64,000 nucleotides of DNA, taken from assembly GCA_038502055.1 (NCBI GenBank), contig JAXRKN010000045.1, positions 4,114,501 to 4,178,500 on the forward strand, written 5' to 3'. How positions within the stretch are numbered: the stretch's first letter is position 1; each line of letters opens with the position of its first letter. This document shows, piece by piece, positions 54,776 through 64,000 of the stretch. Under the pieces are notes generated by a model. It did not search any database and was not told the origin of the DNA. It saw only the letters and a program-made list of their open reading frames with translations. The stretch comes from Tanytarsus gracilentus (lineage: Eukaryota > Arthropoda > Insecta > Diptera > Chironomidae). Both the position numbers and the translations under genes were made by a program.

Positions 54776-56013
54776 ATGGTGAAATATATTTTGATTTTAT
54801 TTTTGTGTGCTTTTGCTAAAGCCGAAGTGGATGAAAAGTGTTTGCTACCTAGCGGTGGCGTTGGACTGTGCATCCCAACAAATGAATGTCAAAGTCTTAA
54901 AGATCCAAGTTTTATAATTTTTCGTGAACATTTTTGTTCTTGGGGAACAGCAAAGATTTGTTGTCCATTCACTTTTGATCGTACAAGTGGTTTTGAATAT
55001 AATCAAATTGATGAAATTGTCGATTACTCAAAGAATCCCGAAGCTCATCCAAATTATGATCTTTTTGATCTCAAAACTTGTGGTAAGTAAAAAAAATTGT
55101 TAATTAATTTAATTTTTTAAATTCTTTTATTTTAGGTCTAACTAGTGATGTTGACAGAATCGCGATGGGTGAAGAGGCTGATTTATTTGAGTTTCCATGG
55201 AATGCACTCATAGGTTACAGTACAGATAAAGGCATAGAATTTGGATGCGGTGGAACTCTAATAAATGGTAAAAAATATTTATTTGTTTTAATAAATAATT
55301 CTAATTTTATGTTGTTTACAGATCGATACATTTTGACAGCCGCACATTGCCTTTTAAAATCAATGTAAGTAAACTAAATTAGAAAAATAATTCAAAATTT
55401 TAATAAATTTAGTTCCACTAGAAAATTGATTCGTCTTGGCGAGCACACAAAAAGCACTAGACGTGACTGTAAAAGTGATTTTTTCTCCGAAATATGTGCA
55501 GATCCCGTTCAAGATATTTACATTCATTACTCTGACACTATTATACATCCAAATTATGCACGTTCTCAACATTTTAACGATGTGGGTCTCATCAGACTCA
55601 ACACGAGAGCTAAAATATATCAGAATAACATCAAGCCGGTTTGTCTTCCTTTTGGAATTGAAAAACTTCCACCAAAAATGGTTGTAATTGGCTTTGGAGC
55701 CACAGATTCATACAAAAGATCCTCGGACATTTTAATGAAAGCTAGTATCAAGATTATCGACACTGAAACATGCATGAGAAATAACGGATTTAATTTGAAA
55801 GAATCTCAATTTTGTGCTGGAGGCAAATCAGACAGTTGCAAAGGTGATTCGGGCTCAACAGTTTTGAGTCCTGCAAAAATTAAAAATTATTTTAGATTTG
55901 TTCAGTTTGGAATTGTTTCCTATGGTGGCTCATCTTATTGCATGGGAGGAACTGGAGTCTATGCAAAAGTTCACTCTTACATACCATGGATTTTAGAAAA
56001 CGTTAGATTTTAA
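54776..56013 (+). CDS. CLIP-domain serine protease, CLIP-SP1 (360 residues)
   Basis: Predicted secreted zymogen of a haemolymph protease cascade. Exons 54776-55082, 55136-55267, 55322-55364 and 55413-56013 close to 360 residues. Residues 1-16 are a signal peptide. The CLIP domain has Cys 22, 32, 38, 54, 62 and 63 (C-x9-C-x5-C-x15-C-x7-CC). Activation is expected after Arg110, giving the unusual new N-terminus IAMGEE in place of IVGG. The catalytic triad is His155 (TAAHC), Asp217 and Ser307 (GDSGST); Asp301 predicts cleavage after Lys/Arg. The LGEHTKST and CADPVQDI motifs are typical of the CLIPB/easter type. Unlike SP2-SP4 it has no intron before the catalytic serine, and it is the most divergent member. 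TGATAA lies at 54734-54739. An AATAAA-type signal follows near 56105. Confidence 0.9.
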
Positions 56014-56328
56014 ATTAAATCTTCAACAAAAATGTAAAATGCTTTGAATTAATTTTTTTAGCATATTTTAGAAATATTACAGGGATATTGTAAAAGTGAT
56101 ACGTTTGAGATAATAAAATTAAATCATCCAAGATAAATAATTTTTTTTATTCTCATTTAATCAGGTAAAAAAATTAACAATCTTATGGGATTTTTAGTCA
56201 GTCTCATTGCATTTTTAGTTTGCAAGATCAGTCATGAACAAAATTCCTTTTGACGCAAGTTGTAAATGACTCTTTTCACTATCTCTTTCTCTCTTTAGAG
56301 AATGCTGACACAAAAGAGTAAAAACATT
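56014..56328. other. intergenic spacer between SP1 and SP2
   Basis: The spacer is AT-rich, with a polyadenylation-type AATAAA just after SP1 and no coding frame. It leads into the SP2 promoter. Confidence 0.6.
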
Positions 56329-56445
56329 TATAAAGCGAACAGATTCTCATTTTCTTTCAGTTTAAAATCTCTCATCGGAGGCATCACATAGACTTTAACA
56401 AGAAGTGCAAGTCTTATCAAATTTATTTTAAATCTTGGGAATTCC
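56329..56445 (+). promoter_or_regulatory. SP2 promoter: TATA, initiator, GATA and kappaB-like motifs
   Basis: TATAAAG at 56329 lies 30 bp upstream of an initiator TTCAGTTT with its A at 56359, a textbook arrangement. Downstream, before the ATG at 56454, are TTATCA (reverse of a GATA site, 56414-56419) and GGGAATTCC (56437-56445), which fits the insect NF-kappaB consensus. Paired kappaB and GATA sites are known in fat-body immune genes, but here both lie in the predicted leader, so shared descent of the leaders is an alternative explanation. Confidence 0.5.
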
Positions 56446-56453
56446 AAAACATC

Positions 56454-58458
56454 ATGAATAAGTGTTTGATTTTTTCAATTTTTATGTTGACTAATTTAGT
56501 GCATGGAAATTTGCTGAGATGTGATCTTAGAGATGTCTATTATTAGTATTAAATTTATAATTATTGTTTTGGATCTAATGGTGAACGTGTTGCTTTCGAA
56601 ATTTTTATATATTATTAAGTGGAAAATAATAAAATAAAAATATAAGAAATTAAAGTGGAAAAAAGCAGTTATGTCTTTTAAAATGAAACTAAATATTTTT
56701 AAAGAGGAATTCTTTTGATTTTTGCCGGGCCAGATCTTTCCTGGGGCAAGAAGGAAAAAGCGAAAATAAAAACTCTTCATAAAGGGGTAGCTTATGATTG
56801 AAGTGAAAAGAAATAGGTTATATTCACTAGAAATTATATGATGAATGGCTCTAAAATTAAAATGAATAATATAAAACTAATCTAAATAAAATGGAATAAA
56901 TATTGCTATATCTTATACCTCAAGATTCTCCCAATAAAAAGGAAGTGAAGATAAATATATAATTGTGAGTGTTGTGAAAATAATTGTAGTTTTAAAATGA
57001 ATATAATGTATGTTTTAAAAGAGAAAAAAAGAAATGAAGATATGGATATAAGAGTAATGTATAAATGAATGAAGGGATGCCTGTCTAGGTTTTGTTGGTA
57101 AAATGTGTGCGCTGCGAAGAAATAAAAGAAGTTAAAAAATAAGGAAATGAAATTTTATTTTGGTAAAATGTATTTTAATATTAAGGAAGTGTGTCGTATG
57201 TATTAGTACGTTCAAATGTAATAATAAAATTCATTCAGTCTTGTCGGAACTCTACAAGAGATGGTGGTCATGGCTTTTGCGTGCCGATACAAAACTGTGA
57301 AATGACCAAAACAGAAAATTTTGTATTTTTTCCTGATCACTTTTGTCCAGGAGATTTTTCTCTCATTTGCTGTGATTCAGTTGGAACTCCTTCAAGGGGT
57401 GATGCAACTACTACTGAAGCGCCTCCCTTAAATATTAAAAATTTCGAATCGCATCCAAATTATAATCTGTTTGATATGCAGAATTGTGGAGTTCTTGGAA
57501 CCACAACAAAAATTGCACATGGTGAAATTGCTGAAGTCCTTGAATTTCCTTGGACAGCGTTAATTGGATATGAGCGAGGCGGTGAGATTCAATTTAATTG
57601 TGGAGGAACTTTAATATCAGGTAATTTTTTAAAAAACTTTAAAAGAATTAAATTTATTTGATATTTCATAGAAAACTATGTCATTTCGGCGGCTCACTGC
57701 CTCGTCGATCAATACAACAAAATAATGAAAGCGTAAGTTAAAAAAATTATGAATGATTTTCAAAAATAATAAATTTGTAATTTCAGTGTACTCGTGAGAC
57801 TTGGAGAGCATACGAAAAGTACCGACAAAGATTGCCATTTCGAAGAAGGCGAGGAAATCTATTGTGCAGATTCCATCCAAGACATCAACATTGCTCCATT
57901 TGATTTTACTATTCATAAAGATTTCAATCATTTGAGTTTAAAAAATGACATTGCCTTAATTCGCCTTCCGATTTTAGCAAAAATCTCTCAGAACAACATC
58001 GAGCCAATTTGCATGCCATTTAATCCCAAACCTGTGGTACCAAAATTGACAGTGATTGGATTTGGCAGAACAGAGAAAAGTGGAAGACTCAGTTCTGATG
58101 TGCTGATGAAAGTTCATGTTGATGTCCATGATAACGATGTGTGTTCAACTAAACTAAGATTGAATCAATTGAAGAAACTTGAAGACAAACAAATTTGTGC
58201 TGGAGGTAAACTTTAATTTTGCCAAATTTATTCAGTGACTAATTTTTATTTAATTCAGACTCACGCGATAGTTGCAAAGGTGACAGTGGTTCGTCTCTCG
58301 AGGGTCTCGGAAAAGTGGGCAATAAAATAAGAAAAGTTCAATATGGAATTGTTTCTTACGGAACTGCTTGCGGCTCTTCAGAACCCGGCGTTTATACAAA
58401 TGTTCACTATTTCCTCGATTGGATTCTTGATAACATGCGACCGTTCAGAAGAACTTAG
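56454..58458 (+). CDS. CLIP-domain serine protease, CLIP-SP2, split by an insertion in the CLIP domain
   Basis: The first exon begins at 56454 with a signal peptide (MNKCLIFSIFMLTNLVHG) and the first CLIP residues, LLRCDLRD. The sequence then breaks at 56535 and resumes at 57257 with the matching RDGGHGFC. The rest is intact: up to 57620, then 57672-57732, 57787-58205 and 58259-58458. The protease part has His (SAAHC), Asp (KNDIALI) and Ser (CKGDSGSS), the specificity Asp, and an activation site at TTTK/IAHG. Read straight through, the 721-bp insertion brings in a stop (56544-56546), and the downstream frame has no ATG before the CLIP domain. If a weak donor at 56535 were spliced to an acceptor ending 57238, the frame would be restored at 380 residues with one extra Cys. 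The gene is either recently broken or rescued by splicing. Confidence 0.75.
56536..57256. mobile_element. 721-bp insertion in SP2 with 7-bp target duplication
   Basis: AGAGATG occurs immediately before (56529-56535) and after (57257-57263) a 721-bp AT-rich sequence. Homologous positions in SP3, SP4 and SP5 are uninterrupted, so this is an insertion and not an ancestral intron. I see no terminal inverted repeats, poly(A) tail or transposase frame, so the class is unknown. A slightly GC-richer patch (ggatgcctgtctaggttttg) lies near 57075. The right end contributes a plausible splice acceptor (ttcattcag) and six in-frame codons including a Cys. Confidence 0.65.
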
Positions 58459-58531
58459 AGATTTGTCGCATCGTTTTTGTATTTACTGTTTCGTTTTTAT
58501 TTTAATAAAAATTCTCTCTTTCTCTTTAAGT

Positions 58532-58640
58532 TATTTAAAAAATCTCAAATTTTTCCTTTCAGTTGTTAATCAGAATTCGAGAGCATCAAACTTAAATTAA
58601 AAACAAACTCTTATCAAAGCTATAATTTTTTGGGAATTCT
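58532..58640 (+). promoter_or_regulatory. SP3 promoter and leader motifs
   Basis: TATTTAAAA at about 58532 lies 29 bp before an initiator TTTCAGTTG with its A at 58561. TTATCA (58611-58616) and GGGAATTCT (58632-58640) follow, in the same order and near the same distances from the ATG as in SP2. SP2 ends at 58458, so the whole intergenic region is about 200 bp. Confidence 0.45.
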
Positions 58641-58661
58641 AAGAAATTCCAAAACGTAAAA

Positions 58662-59923
58662 ATGACAACACTTAAAATTTTTATTGCATTTTTAATCATC
58701 AAAAATTTGAATGGAAATGTTCTGAGATGTGATCTTAGAGATGGTGGTCGAGGATTTTGCGTACTAGCAAAAGACTGCGCCATAACTAGATCATCAAATT
58801 TTGTTTTTTATCCTGATCACTTTTGTCCAGGGGATTTTTTACTCATTTGCTGTGATCCAACTGCATCTACAACTGAAGCTGGTTGCAAAAATACAATTGT
58901 AGCTTCATCAATTCAAAGCTTTGAGGAGCATCCCAATTATCGTTTACTTGATTTAGAAAAATGTGGTGAGTTGAGTGTCGGAAGACGAGTATCACATGGT
59001 TCGTATGCTGCAGTTCTTGAGTTTCCCTGGACTGCACTGATTGGATATAAAATTCAGGACGATGTAAATTTTTTGTGTGGAGGAACTTTAATATCTGGTA
59101 AGCTAGCAATATAATATTTAAAATATTTATATCATTATTATTTTCAGATAATTACGTAATTACGGCCAGTCATTGTCTGATATCGAAAAATAAGCAACTA
59201 AAAAATGCGTAAGGACAAAAAAGTTGAATCAATTTTTATTACCTAAACTTTTTAGAGTTATTTTAAGGCTCGGCGAGCATACAAAAAGTACAACGCGAGA
59301 TTGTTACGAAGAAGACGCTGAAGAAGTTTATTGTGCCGACCCAGTCCAAGACATTTCAATAGATTCGAGTGATTTTATCATTCACTCTGAATTCAGTTAT
59401 TCAACAATGAAAAATGATATCGCTCTGATTCGATTGAAGGAAACGGCTAGAATTAATCAGAACAATATCAAACCGATTTGTTTGCCCTTTGATTCGGTTA
59501 AGAATCATAGAAAATTGACTGTCATTGGTTTCGGAAGCACTGAAACAAGCGGAAGAGTAAATTCAGATGTGCTCATGAAAGTGAATGTAAATTTGAAAAA
59601 AAATGAAGACTGTTCGACTCAGCTAAAACTTAGAGATATCCAAAACCTTGATGAAACTCAAATGTGTGCTGGAGGTAAAAAAAATTCATGAAATAAAAAG
59701 TTTTATTTTACTATTTTATAATTTAGACTCACGGGATAGCTGCGAAGGAGATTCTGGCTCATCACTTGAAGGACACGACAAAGTTGGTCAAAATAAAATG
59801 TCGAAAAAAATTCTATACGGAATTGTTTCATTTGGATCGAAATGCGGATCATCAGAACCTGGAGTTTACACAAAAATTCAGAGTTATCTCTATTGGATTC
59901 TTGATAATGTGAGACAAATTTAA
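58662..59923 (+). CDS. CLIP-domain serine protease, CLIP-SP3 (370 residues)
   Basis: Exons 58662-59097, 59148-59208, 59256-59674 and 59727-59923 close to 370 residues. Signal peptide is about 1-18; CLIP cysteines are 23, 33, 39, 55, 63 and 64. A lone Cys75 follows in the linker and has no obvious partner. The conserved linker motif HPNYRLLDLEKCG precedes the activation site GRR109/VSHG. The triad is His154 (TASHC, with Ser where Ala is usual), Asp220 and Ser315 in CEGDSGSS; Asp309 predicts trypsin-like specificity. The fourth intron falls between the CAGG motif and the catalytic serine, as in SP2 and SP4. It is very similar to SP2 (CDLRDGG, PDHFCPGDF, DSR-SC), so these two look like the most recent duplicates. 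Likely secreted into haemolymph. Confidence 0.92.
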
Positions 59924-60175
59924 AAAGTGTCTAATTAAATTTTATTAATAGGCAATAAAATAAATTTTTAAATCATGATCTTTTTTGGAGCGACAGGTTG
60001 TCTAGCGACTAGTTCACAAAATTTAAAAAATTCTTCTCTTCATTCGCTCTAAGCAAATTTAATTTTTTTGCGTGAGTTCGAAAAAAATTTTGTATCTTGG
60101 ATTTCAGTTTTAATTCAGTCCTCAGAAGATTCGCACTTCAAATATTATCAAAAAGTATTATTTGGCACCACATAT
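59924..60175. other. intergenic spacer between SP3 and SP4
   Basis: A 250-bp spacer. It has an AATAAA signal for SP3 near 59955 and initiator-like TTTCAGTTT (A at 60106) and TTCAGTC (A at 60117) for SP4, without a clear TATA box. TTATCA at 60145-60150 is the counterpart of the GATA-type motif in the other members; there is no kappaB-like site here. Confidence 0.5.
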
Positions 60176-61486
60176 ATGGCGAAATTCTTGTATACTTTTT
60201 TAAATATAATACTTTTAAGTCAAACATTTGGCAACAGCTTCGATTGTGATCTTTCATATGGCGGCAGAGGATTTTGTGTTTCTTTTAAAAATTGTGATTT
60301 AACAAATCGAAAAAATTCATTTTTTTATAATGAAGATTTTTGCACAGAAGATCATTCGAAAATTTGCTGCAAAACTCAAATTGAAGAATCGAAAACAGAA
60401 ACTGTCGATTATTACTACGATGATGACGAAAGTAATGATGAAATCAACTCAAGTTCAATTCTTTCTGCTCCTTTAGAGTCAGATTATCTCAAAAATCATA
60501 AAAATTACAATTTATTGGATTTAAAAAAATGTGGAATAACGAGTTTAACAAAAAGAATTTCTGGTGGTGAACGAGCTCGAGTTCTTGAGTTTCCGTGGGT
60601 CGCCTTGATTGGTTATCAAGTGAAAGATGAAATTAAATTTTTATGTGGCGGAAGCTTAATTTCTGGTATGTTTAATTAAGTTTCAACTTTAAAGGTTAAT
60701 TGATCTTTTTTAGATAATTACGTGGTAACTGCATCGCACTGTGTTTCAAATCATTTCAATAAGGTCAAAAAAGCCTTGTAAGTAATTTTTATATGATGCA
60801 AAAATATCTTCGAAATTTCTTAATGATAGGAGACTTGTTAGGCTTGGTGAGCATACTCAGAGCAACGTAACTGACTGTGATGAGGTAGAGGAAGAAATTA
60901 CATGTGCAGATCCTGTTCAAGATATTCCTATAAATTCAACTAATTGCATAATGCATCAAGATTTTCAGTATCAAAACCGTAAAAATGACATTGCTCTGAT
61001 TAGATTGAGTGAATTTGCAAAAATTAGTCAGAACAACATCAAACCGATTTGCATGCCCTTTGATCCTCAACCGTTTAGGTCAAAAATGACAGTGATCGGA
61101 TTTGGACGAACCAATGCAAATAATTGGGATGTTTCCTATGTGCTCATGAAAGTTGTCATTGAATTAAGAGAAAATGAAGATTGCAATAAGATTTTGAAAC
61201 TCACAGACCCTCTTTTGCTTGATGACAAACAACTTTGTGCAGGAGGTAAGGAAAATAATTAAGTTAAATTTTTATTATAATATTTTTTGATATAGACACA
61301 AGGAATAATTGTAAAGGAGATTCGGGCTCATCACTCGAAGGCGTCGGCGAATATGAGAATAGAGTTCAATTATATGGAATTGTCTCTTATGGTTCCTCAT
61401 GTAGCAATGGCAAAGGTGAACCTGGAGTTTATGCAAGAGTTCATAGCTATCTCCCATGGATTCTTGATAATATGAGACAAACTTAA
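60176..61486 (+). CDS. CLIP-domain serine protease, CLIP-SP4 (386 residues), Asn in the specificity pocket
   Basis: Exons 60176-60665, 60714-60777, 60830-61245 and 61296-61486 close to 386 residues. The ATG at 60176 is preferred over upstream in-frame codons, which lack an ATG and would precede the signal peptide (MAKFLYTFLNIILLSQTFG). CLIP cysteines follow C-x9-C-x5-C-x15-C-x7-CC. The linker is longer than in the others and contains an acidic, Tyr-rich run, VDYYYDDDESNDE, a candidate tyrosine-sulfation site. Activation is expected at LTKR/ISGG. The triad is His172, Asp238 and Ser333 (CKGDSGSS). At the specificity position the usual Asp is Asn327 (RNNCKGDSG), so trypsin-like cleavage is doubtful. 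Cys224 in the catalytic domain is also extra. The acceptor before exon 3 (tcttaatgatag) is weak. Confidence 0.9.
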
Positions 61487-61820
61487 AAATTGCTGTAGAT
61501 AAAAAATTACTTTTTTCAGATGCTATTTTTTTTATTTATCTTAAATGAATCTTGCCGACTTTTTTTATTCATCAATATATTGAAATTTTGTAAAATTCCT
61601 AGCAGATGGCCGCCCTTAACCTTAAAAAGAGCAACCTAATATACGAAAAAAACCTTATCTCAATTTAATTTTTTAATACTCGGAGAGAACAGCACAAAAA
61701 TTGCTCAAATTCATACTTTTTATTCAGTTAGAATTAAGCTGTGATTGTAAGCACATGTTAAATTATCTCAATTAAATAAATTTGTATTAAAATATTTACT
61801 CTGGGAATTCCTTTGCAATC
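61487..61820. other. intergenic spacer and leader of SP5
   Basis: A 334-bp spacer. An initiator-like TTCAGTT (A at 61726) lies 95 bp before the SP5 start codon, without a clear TATA box. TTATCT (reverse of AGATAA, 61763-61768) and GGGAATTCC (61803-61811) lie in the leader, in the same order as in SP2 and SP3. No gene is seen. Confidence 0.5.
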
Positions 61821-63103
61821 ATGAAGTTTGCCATATTACTGATTTTGATTGTGCATCGAGAAAATGTTTTCGGAAATATTTTACAGTGCGATTTGGGTCG
61901 AGGAAAAAAAGGATTTTGTGTGCCGCCAAGGCAATGTTCTTCATTTAAAAATGGTCGAATGTACTTTCCTGATTCATTTTGTATGGGTGGATATTCACTC
62001 TTTTGTTGCGATTCACTAAAATCACAATCGACTCCCACTTCGACAACAACAACGACCACGGAAGCTTCAATACCAGATTACGTTGATGTTGATTATAAAG
62101 ATGAATTGGAAGCAACGGAGGATCAGATAACTTTTGATTATCCAAGAGATTTATTTGATATGAGAATTTGTGGAAATTTGCTAACTGATGCCAGAATAGC
62201 TGGTGGAATAAATGCAAAATTGCTAGAATTTCCATGGGTCGCTCTGATTGGATATGGAAGGAACGCCAATAGGACTTTTTCATGTGGTGGCAGTTTGATA
62301 AGTGGTTAGTGTAAATTACAATATTTTAATATTTCTATGACTCATGTTAAGAATTTACTAACAAGAGAATATTAATTAATTATCAGCAAACTACGTAATG
62401 ACAGCCTCACACTGTCTCGTTGATAATGGCCGATTGAGAAATGCGTAAGTGAATAAAATAAGTAATTTTTAAATGATAAGAATTTAATTTATTCTAAAGC
62501 GCACTTGTTCGACTTGGCGAGCATAAAATTAGTACTATAAGAGACTGTGACAGTGAAAAATGTGCGGATCCCGTTCAAGATATTTACATCAACAGCAATG
62601 ATTTGATTGTTCACGAAAATTACACTAGACAAAATCTTAAACATGATATTGCACTAATTAGATTGAGAGAACCGGCGAGGATTTCACAAAATAACATCAA
62701 ACCTATTTGCTTGCCTTTTAATTTTGAATCTTTACCAAAGAAAATGATGGTGATTGGGTTTGGGAGAACAGAAAATAGTGGAGGACAAAATACTGATATT
62801 TTAATGAAAGTAAACGTCGATTTAAAAGATAAAAATGAATGTTCCTCACAACTTAAAATAAATGGCACACAAAAAGAATTGGATGACACTCAAATTTGTG
62901 CTGGAGGAGTTAAAGATAGTTGTAAGGGTGACAGTGGATCGTCATTGCATGGATATGGTAAAATATATGAAAGCACTCGATTAATTCAGTACGGAATTGT
63001 TTCGTTTGGTGCCAAATTTTGTGGAAGCACACACCCAGGCGTCTACACAAATGTTGAAAGTCATATTCCTTGGATTATTGAAAATATTAGAGCTCAAACT
63101 TAA
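61821..63103 (+). CDS. CLIP-domain serine protease, CLIP-SP5 (381 residues)
   Basis: Exons 61821-62304, 62387-62444 and 62500-63103 close to 381 residues. A signal peptide of about 18 residues precedes the CLIP domain (first Cys at 23; C3-C4 spacing is 14, one shorter than the others). The linker has a Thr-rich run (TPTSTTTTTTEAS), likely O-glycosylated, then an acidic stretch. Activation is expected at LTDAR/IAGG, the closest in the array to the classical IVGG. The triad is His170 (TASHC), Asp230 and Ser326 (CKGDSGSS), with Asp320 for Lys/Arg specificity. The loop between RDC and CADP is short (C-x4-C versus C-x10-C in SP3). Like SP1 it has no intron before the catalytic serine. GGGAATTCC lies 10 bp upstream of the ATG. 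Confidence 0.92.
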
Positions 63104-64000
63104 AAGTTTAGAAAATTAGAATTTGTAAAATATGCTGAATTTATTTTTTTTTTGCAAATTTATGTCAAATAAAGTATTTTTAATTTTTTAATATATTTCA
63201 TGATGATTAGAAATTTTGGTCATACACAAACCAGCGCAGCTTCCGTCCTTACCGTAGTTCTCACTTTGTAACGAAAGATAAAATATGAAGTGAGTTTGAA
63301 TCAAAATTTATTTTTCAAGCTCTTAATGGATTTTTTACAAGACTTTATAGCACTCTCTAAAAGTCATGTTGCAACGATGATTAACAATTTTAGTGTAAAA
63401 TTTGTCCATTGGAAATGCATTAGTGCTGGAGAGATAAAAAATATCCTCGTTTCAAGTCATCGAGTTTGGTTAACGCACATTCGCAATTTTCACTCGTGCT
63501 GCGATGCGACAGTTTTATACAATAAATGGGATTTGAGCATGTGAGCGCGTACATCGAAGAGGAAGAAAAATTTCAATCAAATTAAATCAAGTGTGAAAAT
63601 ACTAAATTGTCGTTTTTATTTATTTTAACCTTTATCAGTCGGCGCACAGCATGGTATTTATTAGCTACGCTTTCTTTTACTGTCATTTTTGCTAAATGGC
63701 TTAAGAATCGATTTTATTTTGTGTATAAATTTAAAATTGCAAATTTTTGGAAATGAAAATTTGAATTTTTCCCTCAAAATTAGTCCAAAACATATTCATT
63801 GATATTCAACTGAATTATTTATAATAGAATACAATATTGAGTAATCATGATGATTTTCTCTCATTCAATACCTGTCAGTTTTGGTGCTGTATATTCGTCA
63901 GTCTAGCATCCTTCATTAACTCTTATCACATCTCACTCATATTATTTTCCATGATAATAAAATGCCAAAGTTACCTTCTCAATAGCTCACATGACATGAA
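63104..64000. other. downstream flank of the protease array
   Basis: AATAAA near 63169 probably ends SP5. Beyond it I see only AT-rich sequence. A frame at 63290-63544 begins with GTG, has no recognisable domain and is not called. Whether the array continues beyond the window cannot be judged. Confidence 0.5.

Overview
The window looks like nuclear DNA from an insect, most likely a fly of the midge and mosquito type. It is very AT-rich, has GT-AG introns, mostly 40-80 bp long in the compact genes, and carries a three-exon segment that reads as dipteran complexin. No bacterial or viral gene organisation is visible. A chironomid midge is my best guess, but the sequence alone does not prove it.

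Layout. (1) 0.66-3.0 kb, plus strand: a compact gene of unknown family with a TATA/initiator promoter, a 5' UTR exon and about 202 codons in four coding exons. An 891-bp non-coding element with perfect 20-bp inverted ends (the TTAA included) lies in its first intron. TTAA duplications mark it as piggyBac-type. (2) 15.2-43.2 kb, minus strand: three coding exons of complexin (cpx), the presynaptic SNARE-clamp protein, separated by introns of 21 kb and 6.6 kb. The C-terminal exon was not found. Between 3 and 54 kb nearly everything is non-coding: introns, possible long UTR, simple repeats, two related dispersed repeats (29.0-30.1 and 37.2-38.0 kb), a small hAT-type MITE with an 8-bp target duplication (41.05-41.22 kb), a strong hairpin at 8.4 kb and a decayed tRNA-like sequence at 21.5 kb. 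(3) 54.8-63.1 kb, plus strand: a tight tandem array of five CLIP-domain serine proteases (CLIP-SP1 to CLIP-SP5 here, numbered by position).

The array. Each protease has a signal peptide, one six-cysteine CLIP domain, a short linker and a trypsin-like domain with His, Asp and Ser in place. They share three intron positions. SP2, SP3 and SP4 have a fourth intron just before the catalytic serine, which SP1 and SP5 lack. All five read GDSGS(S/T) where classical trypsins read GDSGGP, and SP4 has Asn where the others have the Asp that sets trypsin specificity. SP2 is split inside its CLIP domain by a 721-bp insertion flanked by a 7-bp duplication. Secreted CLIP proteases act in haemolymph cascades that activate Toll ligands or prophenoloxidase. 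GATA-like motifs lie upstream of all five start codons, and a kappaB-like GGGAATTC(C/T) lies upstream of three, which fits immune-type control without proving it.

Most long open frames elsewhere are by-products of AT-rich or repetitive sequence. Exon ends were set by hand from splice consensus and reading-frame closure.
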